A DNA stretch of 64,000 nucleotides, taken from positions 1 to 64,000 of IMG/VR virus record IMGVR_UViG_3300033149_006357; one strand, given 5' to 3'. Every line of letters begins with the position of its first letter. Within the stretch, counting starts at the first letter, position 1. Source of the DNA: a virus. The notes under the pieces are model-generated. The model was not told where the DNA came from, did no database searches, and saw only the letters and a list, made by a program, of their open reading frames with translations. A program made the translations under genes and the position numbers. This document shows positions 58,921-64,000 of the stretch, piece after piece.

Positions 58921-59443
58921 TTTCTTCCAACATAGAGAATATTAGGTTATCCGCATCCGCTACGACCGCCAGCCCATCGCCAAGATCGGATATCGAGTAC
59001 TTTGCGAGGCTTATCCACGAACTAACAAGAGATGCATGATCCGGAGACCCGTAGTCATCGAACGAATCTATGATCTCATACAACTTGTCCCTGACCATAG
59101 ATATCTGGCTGGCATAAAACCCTTTGTATGGATGGCGCAGCGCCTGAATAAGCGTCACCAATATTCTGGCCATATCCCTGACGACCCTCACACCAAGATC
59201 GCCATTGAGCATGGCGAGAATATACTTGTCGATGATGCTCATTATCTGAATCGATGTGCGATCCGCGTTATACGCGGCCGAGATCCACCCGTCCGCCAGA
59301 GACCACGAAATTATCGCGTAACGGCCTATTTCCTCGCCAAGAAGCCGCTCGGTGTAGTCCACAAACTCAGAAGGAGAGACCTGCGCGCCGGCATTGACAA
59401 GCTCGACATATTTCTCTTTTGCGAGCTCCCTTATCGTATCCAT
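58904..59443 (-). CDS. putative terminase small subunit (179 aa)
   Basis: Helical protein just ahead of the large terminase gene and overlapping it by 17 bases, as small subunits are. The N-terminus (ELAKEKYVELVNAGAQVSPS; EFVDYTERLLGEEIGRYAII) is helical; the HTH is not clear. The promoter at 59450-59478 reaches to within a few bases of its ATG, so its mRNA may be leaderless. Assigned from position. Confidence 0.55.
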   Translation of the reverse strand: MDTIRELAKEKYVELVNAGAQVSPSEFVDYTERLLGEEIGRYAIISWSLADGWISAAYNADRTSIQIMSIIDKYILAMLNGDLGVRVVRDMARILVTLIQALRHPYKGFYASQISMVRDKLYEIIDSFDDYGSPDHASLVSSWISLAKYSISDLGDGLAVVADADNLIFSMLEENEQAA

Positions 59444-59449
59444 ACCAAA

Positions 59450-59478
59450 ATTGTACCACAGTTTCTAATCATTTTCAA
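59450..59478 (-). promoter_or_regulatory. sigma70-type promoter, TTGAAA-N17-TACAAT (leftward)
   Basis: -35 TTGAAA (minus strand of 59473-59478) and -10 TACAAT (minus strand of 59450-59455), 17-bp spacer, context TGTGGTACAATTTTGG, which resembles the rightward promoters. It would start the terminase-portal-late transcript at about 59443, the ATG itself. Confidence 0.65.
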
Positions 59479-59953
59479 ATCTGCGACTCGTCATCCACGA
59501 CTCGAGGTGGGCATACCTTGTCTGATACAAGTGCCCAATGCCACCGTGCTCACATCTCCATCCTGGCCCATATTTCCTGTGGTTGTAGCGCATGTCATAC
59601 TCTACATTTCCGCCGCAAACAGGGCACCTATCTGGAACCCTCCATACCTTGCTTATCAGGTCTAAGTCTACCCTGGATGCAAACCTTGGATTAAACGTGT
59701 ATGGTGCCGGCCTTCCGCCAGAGCGCAGGTACCCCGCCACTATACCCACACCTCTACATGTGCTCTTCCTGCATATGTGACAATACTTGTCTTTACCTAT
59801 AAGGTGCTCTTCCCCATCATGTACAACATAATAACTATGTCCAATTATAGACACGTTGTATTGTACAGGGGGAGCCGGGATTTCGATATGCTCCTCATCG
59901 CGTTGTACCAATCCACAAGATCTTGACCGTACATCCTCATGTGGTGTTTCCAT
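59465..59953 (-). CDS. zinc-finger protein (162 aa)
   Basis: Two Cys pairs: CHIC near residue 58 with a later Cys, and CPVC near 109 followed by a WRCEHGG segment. A treble-clef or zinc-ribbon protein. Its start (59953) is supported by AGAGGAAGT but lies 109 bases inside the HNH gene in another frame. Perhaps part of the packaging machinery (HNH plus zinc-finger near terminases). Confidence 0.55.
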   Translation of the reverse strand: METPHEDVRSRSCGLVQRDEEHIEIPAPPVQYNVSIIGHSYYVVHDGEEHLIGKDKYCHICRKSTCRGVGIVAGYLRSGGRPAPYTFNPRFASRVDLDLISKVWRVPDRCPVCGGNVEYDMRYNHRKYGPGWRCEHGGIGHLYQTRYAHLESWMTSRRFEND

Positions 59954-60264
59954 ACTTCCTCTCTACTTGGAGGTCTGTATATGTTGCAATCCGCACAAAT
60001 CAGAATGCAGTTAAAGGCGCAATAAAACAAACGCCGCTTATTCAGCGGCATTCCCATAATTTGAGCTCTACTAACTATACCCTCGTGCATGACTATATTA
60101 TGGCCTTGTACCAACTTAGTACCACATACAAGACAATGCGTGTCCCTATACAGCAACTTCCTTTTCAGCCACTTCCTTATTTCCGGTATACTCCCAGACG
60201 ACTGTATCCCCCACCCCCTTTTCCCGGAAAGGGATAATACGTCATCGACACACGCTATTTTCAT
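59845..60264 (-). CDS. HNH endonuclease (139 aa)
   Basis: HNH-type zinc motif: CLVCGTKLVQGHNIVMHEG supplies C-x2-C and HNH-like His/Asn residues, followed by YCAFNCILICADCN, the second Cys pair and N of the H-N-H/N group. HNH nucleases next to terminase are common in phages that use cohesive ends, where they are needed for packaging. Start ATG at 60264 behind AAAGGTGG. The gene's 3' part overlaps the 59465 gene by 109 bases. Confidence 0.75.
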   Translation of the reverse strand: MKIACVDDVLSLSGKRGWGIQSSGSIPEIRKWLKRKLLYRDTHCLVCGTKLVQGHNIVMHEGIVSRAQIMGMPLNKRRLFYCAFNCILICADCNIYRPPSREEVWKHHMRMYGQDLVDWYNAMRSISKSRLPLYNTTCL

Positions 60265-60269
60265 GTCCA

Positions 60270-60755
60270 CCTTTCAGGCTTCGCCATTTAACGCTACCTG
60301 TTACCGAGGGCGATCTGCGCTCTCATTGGTTTTTCCTGGAAATGGGGAAGAAAAAGTAGCTGTCAAACATATATGCTGTATAACATTCGCTCTCTTAAAG
60401 GAGTAAAGATCTCTGTCGTAAATAGAGAAGGTTGTTCTATAAGACCCCAGTTCTAGGGGTGTTTGCCGCTCACTCTTTCCAGGCTGGTACTTTGGCACTA
60501 ACCACCCATTTACCGACAGTTTTATCGGCCCCACGTCCCCGGAAATAGTCCAAAGGCCGCCCTCGCGGGTTATGTACTGTCGTACCCCTCGCCATAATCC
60601 GTTTCCGGCCGCACAAGTGCCATTTGTGCTTATAAGGCGATCCGGCTTGTACGTGTAGGTGAAGCCCACTCCTCAGCATCGTTCACCCTTGTGTCCTGAT
60701 CCCGGCCGCAATTTACCGGTAACAGGAGGAGCAAAAAACGATCTTTGTTGCGTAT
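60270..60755 (-). ncRNA. candidate structured leader RNA of the late operon
   Basis: About 485 bases between the leftward promoter at 60762 and the HNH gene. Several local inverted repeats are present: GCACAA/TTGTGC, GGTGAA/TTCACC, CCGATA... with ...TGTCGG and CCCCTAG with GGGG. Two frames can be read through it (a GTG frame from 60669 and an ATG frame from 60679), but neither has a good start or a recognised product, and they disagree about frame. A structured untranslated leader or antiterminator-like RNA is the better reading; unproven. Confidence 0.4.
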
Positions 60756-60761
60756 GCGCCA

Positions 60762-60790
60762 AGGATAGCATGAAAACGAGGGGATGTCAA
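60762..60790 (-). promoter_or_regulatory. sigma70-type promoter, TTGACA-N17-TATCCT (leftward)
   Basis: -35 TTGACA (minus strand of 60785-60790) and -10 TATCCT (minus strand of 60762-60767), 17-bp spacer. It reads leftward into the candidate leader and the HNH/terminase genes. Back-to-back with the rightward promoter at 60919. Confidence 0.75.
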
Positions 60791-60836
60791 TGGCGAATTT
60801 CAAAGTCGCAAAATTGCTTTTGGACGTACCGCTACG

Positions 60837-60903
60837 TACTGTTACGTGTTGCTGTAACAAGTTATATAGCGTGTTTACATAATTTACCTTAAAATTTTGC
60901 CAG
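60837..60903 (+). promoter_or_regulatory. operator-like repeats plus conserved element (copy 2)
   Basis: TACTGTTAC at 60837, then an inverted repeat TGTTAC (60840-60845) / GTAACA (60854-60859), then TTTACATAA and ACCTTAAAATT at 60874-60896, near-identical to the element at 3721. Probably a binding site for a phage regulator that controls both rightward promoters. Confidence 0.6.
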
Positions 60904-60918
60904 TTCTGGCCAAAACCC

Positions 60919-60948
60919 TTGACAAAACGTTTGTAGGTGTGGTATACT
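60919..60948 (+). promoter_or_regulatory. sigma70-type promoter, TTGACA-N18-TATACT (rightward)
   Basis: -35 TTGACA (60919-60924) and -10 TATACT (60943-60948), 18-bp spacer. TGTGGTATACTTG matches the context at 3841-3853. It drives the SSB-RuvC block. Confidence 0.85.
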
Positions 60949-60971
60949 TGAGGCAAAAAGGAGTGGCTGCC

Positions 60972-61370
60972 GTGAATAGCCAGCTAGTGATCTTGGTGGG
61001 TACTATTGCGAGGCCAAAGGCGCGGTATACGCCTAACGGCGTCCTAGTCTTCTCGTTCTCGTTGCCTACGCATTCTTTTTATGGCAAGGGCGAGGACAGG
61101 GAATTGCGTACCACGTGGTTCAGGGTGACCGTCTTTGGGAAAAGGGCTGAAATTTGTCAGGAGCGCCTTTCCGACGGCGGGACAGTGCAAGTTGTCGGCT
61201 ACTTGCAGGGGGACGAGCATGGCAACCCGCGCACATGGCAGGATGACAACGGGAACGTGAGGTCGTCATTCGACGTGGTTGCGAGGGATGTCACAATCCT
61301 GGGGAAACGGGGTAGCAAGAAAGGCGAGGAGAAAAAACAACAAGGAGAGGGTGACTGGATTCCATTCTAA
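60972..61370 (+). CDS. ssb: single-stranded DNA-binding protein (SSB, 132 aa)
   Basis: OB-fold SSB: NSQLVILVGTIARPKARYTP, LVFSFSLPTHSFYGKGEDRE, TTWFRVTVFGKRAEICQERL, GGTVQVVGYLQGDEHGN and a C-terminal acidic tip GEGDWIPF, the partner-binding tail of SSBs. GTG start is chosen for AAAGGAG and the correct distance. Covers ssDNA in replication and recombination. First gene from the rightward promoter. Confidence 0.9.
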   Translation: MNSQLVILVGTIARPKARYTPNGVLVFSFSLPTHSFYGKGEDRELRTTWFRVTVFGKRAEICQERLSDGGTVQVVGYLQGDEHGNPRTWQDDNGNVRSSFDVVARDVTILGKRGSKKGEEKKQQGEGDWIPF

Positions 61371-61744
61371 TGGTTGCGAGCGGATACATTCCATACACAC
61401 CAACGAACTGCTTTGACCACGGAGTGGGCATCATAAAGTGCGCTTTAGGAGAGGATTTTTCCGCGACAGGCAAGAGCCCCGATGCCAGGGCGTTTATCGG
61501 AGAGATTGCGCGGATCTTTAAAAACAGGAGAATACTCGTTTGGAATAACCTTGACGTAAGAAAACGTTTCCCGCGAAACGTGGAGTACATGGGCGATGTA
61601 GATAGTATATTCGTGGACGACCCGTGGAATTATATATGGTGTAGCCTTGTACTTACGGATGAGGGCCATTTACATATGATCGTCGGCGGTCCAATCGGAA
61701 AAAATCGAACGGTTGTCGCATGCGCGATCTCTACGTTGGCATAG
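61370..61744 (+). CDS. hypothetical protein (124 aa)
   Basis: Start overlaps the SSB stop (TAATG). Alpha/beta protein (DHGVGIIKCALGEDFSATGK; RILVWNNLDVRKRFPRNVEY; WNYIWCSLVLTDEGHLHMIV). Overlaps the RuvC gene by 25 bases. Located between SSB and RuvC, so a role in recombination is likely. No family recognised. Confidence 0.55.
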   Translation: MVASGYIPYTPTNCFDHGVGIIKCALGEDFSATGKSPDARAFIGEIARIFKNRRILVWNNLDVRKRFPRNVEYMGDVDSIFVDDPWNYIWCSLVLTDEGHLHMIVGGPIGKNRTVVACAISTLA

Positions 61745-62226
61745 ATAATGGGACGCGCATCATAGGGATGGCCGCCGTAGACGAGAGGAGAAATGTAGTA
61801 TGGACGAGGCTGATACGTGTAAGCGGGAAAATAGATAGCAGGCTGAAAAAGATCTGGAAAGAGGCAACGGACTCACTTTGCGGTCTAGATGGCAGGTTTT
61901 ACGTTGGAATAGAAGGACCATTTTTCGGGCGCAATACGCGCAACAACAGGACGCCGATCTTACTGGGATACTCATGGGGCATAATGTACGCGTGTGCATT
62001 GAGCGCTGGAGCGAGTGGGGTATACGAGATAGCCCCGTCCACAGCAAAATTGGCACTTACAGGCGCAGGCAACGCGACAAAAGAACAAATGTGCGAATGC
62101 GCTGGCTACGATAGTCAGGACGTGAGCGATGCGGTGGGAGTGGCGCTAGCGGTATATGATAAGCTTAGAGGAGATCGTAAGCACAAAAATAGAGTGCCTA
62201 AAAAAGGGGAAAAAGCAAGTCCTTGA
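61720..62226 (+). CDS. RuvC-like Holliday junction resolvase (168 aa)
   Basis: RNase H-fold resolvase with the acidic site D9 (YVGIDNGTRIIGMA), E65 (FYVGIEGPFF), and D134/D137 (DSQDVSDAVGVALAVYDKL). It also has APSTAKLALTGAGNATKEQM, a RuvC hallmark. Cuts four-way DNA junctions in recombination or before packaging. Overlaps both neighbours. Confidence 0.9.
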   Translation: MRDLYVGIDNGTRIIGMAAVDERRNVVWTRLIRVSGKIDSRLKKIWKEATDSLCGLDGRFYVGIEGPFFGRNTRNNRTPILLGYSWGIMYACALSAGASGVYEIAPSTAKLALTGAGNATKEQMCECAGYDSQDVSDAVGVALAVYDKLRGDRKHKNRVPKKGEKASP

Positions 62227-62530
62227 AGGTCGAGACCTACTCATATTGGAGGAGCTGAAGAGGCTCACAAGTCCAGACGTTGGATATACGATGAAAGAGC
62301 TCTTTTACCTTTTGAAAGGGAACGGGATCGACTTTCGTCTAAAGCGGTATGGCTTTCCGGGCCTGACGCTTTATGGCAAGGTACATGTCCATACAACGCT
62401 GATGAGGACGTTAAACAACCTTTGGTGGAACGACAAGATACAAAAGTTCGCCGATGGGATATACCATAGAAGCGGGAGGTATCGAGGAGTAATATGGGTA
62501 ATGCCAAGGAAAAAGTCTATGAGTTCGTGA
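62156..62530 (+). CDS. hypothetical protein (124 aa), winged-helix-like
   Basis: Starts inside the RuvC 3' end (71-base overlap). The body resembles a winged helix (LLILEELKRLTSPDVGYTMK; ELFYLLKGNGIDFRLKRYGF; LMRTLNNLWWNDKIQKFADG). Possibly a DNA-binding protein. Overlaps the next gene by 37 bases. Confidence 0.5.
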   Translation: MISLEEIVSTKIECLKKGKKQVLEGRDLLILEELKRLTSPDVGYTMKELFYLLKGNGIDFRLKRYGFPGLTLYGKVHVHTTLMRTLNNLWWNDKIQKFADGIYHRSGRYRGVIWVMPRKKSMSS

Positions 62531-62709
62531 TCGATTATCTGAACGAGCACGGGACGACGCCAACGTATCAGAGAATCGGGGAGGCGATCGGTGCATCTGG
62601 TGCTACGGCATTCAACTATGTCCGGCAGCTTGTCGCCGAGGGAAGGCTAAGGATCGATGGGCACCGTGTTGCCGTGATGGAGGGAAAATGGATCGCCTCA
62701 CAAGAATAG
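62494..62709 (+). CDS. LexA-like winged-helix DNA-binding protein (71 aa)
   Basis: Matches the LexA N-terminal DNA-binding domain: VYEFVIDYLNEHGTTPTYQRI, then GEAIGASGATAFNYVRQLVAE (recognition helix) and the wing GRLRIDGHRVAVM. It lacks the protease domain, so it is a regulator or repressor-like protein. It is a candidate to bind the shared element or TGTTAC-type sites. Confidence 0.7.
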   Translation: MGNAKEKVYEFVIDYLNEHGTTPTYQRIGEAIGASGATAFNYVRQLVAEGRLRIDGHRVAVMEGKWIASQE

Positions 62710-62933
62710 TCGTGGAGGCCGTGCACAAGGCCAGGGCGCAAATGGCGACCTCGAAAGCGACGTGGTCGGATGCGAGCTTCGATGAGTTGCCAGACCGACA
62801 AAAACGTAGATGCATCGCGATTGCAAATAGTGTCGTGAGCGCTCTAAGGAACAACGGAATCCTTGCAGAGCCACAGCGTATCAGAAAGCCATTTGGGCAA
62901 TACAGGGTGTTGAGGAGGCGAGGTGGGCAATAG
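62688..62933 (+). CDS. hypothetical protein (81 aa)
   Basis: Start at 62688 behind ATGGAGGGAAA, overlapping the winged-helix gene. Helical, basic (IVVEAVHKARAQMATSKATW; LPDRQKRRCIAIANSVVSAL). Unknown. Confidence 0.5.
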   Translation: MDRLTRIVVEAVHKARAQMATSKATWSDASFDELPDRQKRRCIAIANSVVSALRNNGILAEPQRIRKPFGQYRVLRRRGGQ

Positions 62934-63267
62934 AATTACTATTACAGGATACGCGCGGAAGATCTTGCGCTCCCAAAACAACACTGGGAAAACAGTGGCA
63001 GTGGTCATCGTCAGGTCTATTCGTAGATACGGCGATGACGAGAGAGAGGTATCGTGGTTTAGGTGTGTAGCGTGGGACAACTTTGCAGAACGCATCTTGA
63101 GCTCTGTTGGGATAGGGGATGGCGTTCGCATCGTGGGATCGATCATACCAGATCCTAAAACGGGCAATCCAAAGCTATATGTAAATAGAGAGGGTGAGAC
63201 ATTTACCAGATACGAAGTCAGGATTACCAGCTTTGATGTACTAAAGAAATACGAGGAAGGCCAATGA
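62923..63267 (+). CDS. second SSB-like OB-fold protein (114 aa)
   Basis: GTG start after GAGGAGGCGAG. OB-fold SSB-like: NRITITGYARKILRSQNNTG, TVAVVIVRSIRRYGDDEREV, SWFRCVAWDNFAERILSSVG, GDGVRIVGSIIPDPKTGNPK. It lacks the acidic C-terminal tip (ends KKYEEGQ) that the SSB at 60972 has. Possibly a specialised or replication-bubble-specific SSB. Confidence 0.75.
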   Translation: MGNRITITGYARKILRSQNNTGKTVAVVIVRSIRRYGDDEREVSWFRCVAWDNFAERILSSVGIGDGVRIVGSIIPDPKTGNPKLYVNREGETFTRYEVRITSFDVLKKYEEGQ

Positions 63268-63566
63268 CGGGAATAGCGTGGTTGTTGATCGGAATGCTGT
63301 GCAGGTACGTTTTGCCATACGTGTTGGAGGGGTTGCGGATTGTCGGAGAGAAGAACTCGTGGCACGCATGGCCGGCATTCCAGTTGAAGTATCTCACGTC
63401 GTTTTTCACGGGCGTGATCGAGTTTGGGCTGTACCTTGTGATGAACGCGGGCGCGGTCGACAGCTTGTTAAGTCTTGACGTGGTGTCCGCCTTTCTGGTC
63501 GGGTATGGCGCGGTCGATTTGAGTAGAACGGTATCTAAGGCGCTTACATACTGGAGAAAGAGATGA
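63264..63566 (+). CDS. membrane protein (100 aa)
   Basis: ATGA overlap with the preceding gene. Several hydrophobic segments (MTGIAWLLIGMLCRYVLPYV; YLTSFFTGVIEFGLYLVMNA; VSAFLVGYGAVDL). It ends in a short basic tail. Possibly an inner-membrane or holin-type protein; no specific match. Confidence 0.6.
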   Translation: MTGIAWLLIGMLCRYVLPYVLEGLRIVGEKNSWHAWPAFQLKYLTSFFTGVIEFGLYLVMNAGAVDSLLSLDVVSAFLVGYGAVDLSRTVSKALTYWRKR

Positions 63567-63946
63567 ACGATTTTGGTGACGTAATCACAAAGCTGTTTAG
63601 CGACACGTCTGCCTTTGCGGTCGCATGGGAGATTTTGGATGCGGAGAGCAGGAATGTCGCCGAGGCGAAAAACAAAGTACAGATGGCGGAGTCGCTACTT
63701 TCGGCGGAAGAGACTAGAGCGCTGTATGAGGCGCAGGAACAAGGGATGATCGATGGTAGAAACGAAGCGGCCCGCAGCCTGCAGCGCGAGTACATTCTGC
63801 TGAACGATAGTGTTGTGAAAGGCTTGAGGGATCAGTTGATCAAAGCGAGGGCGGAGTACGAGACCGCGAAAGCAAGGTTGGATGCGTTCGAAAGATCCGT
63901 ATCCGTCGCAAAGGCGTTTATGTACAAGGGGGTAAAAATTGATTGA
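63563..63946 (+). CDS. coiled-coil protein (127 aa)
   Basis: ATGA overlap with the membrane gene, so the two are probably co-translated. Long helix with heptad pattern (ESLLSAEETRALYEAQEQGM; GLRDQLIKARAEYETAKARL). A conserved pattern of phage genes with a membrane protein plus a coiled coil suggests a complex. The role is unknown. Confidence 0.55.
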   Translation: MNDFGDVITKLFSDTSAFAVAWEILDAESRNVAEAKNKVQMAESLLSAEETRALYEAQEQGMIDGRNEAARSLQREYILLNDSVVKGLRDQLIKARAEYETAKARLDAFERSVSVAKAFMYKGVKID

Positions 63947-64000
63947 GGTGTCTGTTTTTGGACAAGGGGAGCGGACGTTTGTTTCTGTCCTTGGGATGTG
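63939..64000 (+). CDS. partial CDS running off the window
   Basis: TTG at 63939 (behind AAGGGGGTAAAA) overlaps the preceding stop and stays open to the end of the window: 20 codons, starting LIEVSVFGQGERTFVSV. Too short to identify. Confidence 0.4.
   Translation, partial: MIEVSVFGQGERTFVSVLGM

Noticed and set aside
60301-60669. Leftward 122-codon frame in the divergent region
   Set aside because: Its start is a GTG only two or three bases after GAGGA, the product matches nothing recognised, and an overlapping frame is equally long. It is kept as a possible structured RNA instead.
1-64000. tRNA or rRNA genes
   Set aside because: No cloverleaf-like T-loop plus acceptor pairing or rRNA-like block was found by eye on either strand; a tRNA scan would be decisive.

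Overview
The window is part of a tailed double-stranded DNA phage or prophage genome, most likely a siphovirus. It carries a large terminase, a portal, a gpI-like prohead protease, a gpE-like capsid protein, a tail-chaperone pair with a -1 frameshift site, a 1,674-residue tape measure protein and baseplate or fibre proteins. No ribosomal, tRNA or host housekeeping genes were seen. Both ends lie inside open reading frames, so the genome is larger than the window. The host is a bacterium; a lipoprotein with a Cys lipobox and CBM/LamG-type tail proteins would suit a Chloroflexota-like or other environmental host, but that is only a guess.

Layout. (1) 1-3130, rightward: end of a DNA methyltransferase, several tiny genes, then an array of short imperfect repeats (2098-2338) directly ahead of a protein that resembles only the C-terminal half of IS110-family transposases. 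(2) 3130-5035: a gene-poor region with GATAC iterons, an isolated coiled-coil gene with its own promoter and terminator, an inverted repeat and three TATCGTTAC sites spaced exactly 23 bp. (3) 5036-12692: about twenty-five small, mostly unrecognised genes, several of them tandem paralogues, separated by GC-rich hairpins. (4) 13026-14874: a compact cassette that reads as a ubiquitin-like conjugation pathway: a beta-grasp ubiquitin-like protein, an E2-like protein fused to a zinc-rich RING-like tail, a JAB/MPN peptidase and a ThiF/E1-like adenylyltransferase. (5) 15692-20752: DNA metabolism genes (SbcD/Mre11-like nuclease, sliding clamp, putative annealing protein, DNA methyltransferase).

(6) 20767-60264, leftward: the virion and late genes, running from terminase (right) through portal, two metalloprotease-like proteins, a glycosyltransferase/methyltransferase/sulfatase-like cassette, a holin-like protein, fibre-like proteins, protease, capsid, neck, tail, tape measure, baseplate, a CBM lipoprotein and a Myb-like/metallophosphatase fusion. 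The block contains several good sigma70-type promoters. It converges with the rightward block at a strong hairpin at 20754-20783. (7) 60270-60970: a divergent control region with back-to-back promoters and a candidate structured leader RNA. (8) 60972-64000, rightward: SSB, RuvC-like resolvase, a winged-helix protein, a second SSB and membrane and coiled-coil proteins.

How it fits together. The rightward genes look like early functions (replication, recombination, DNA modification, host takeover) and the leftward genes like virion assembly. The two rightward promoters at 3823 and 60919 share a -10 context (TGTGGTATACTTG) and an upstream element, so they are probably co-regulated. The most interesting systems are the ubiquitin-like cassette and the repeat array with the IS110-derived protein.
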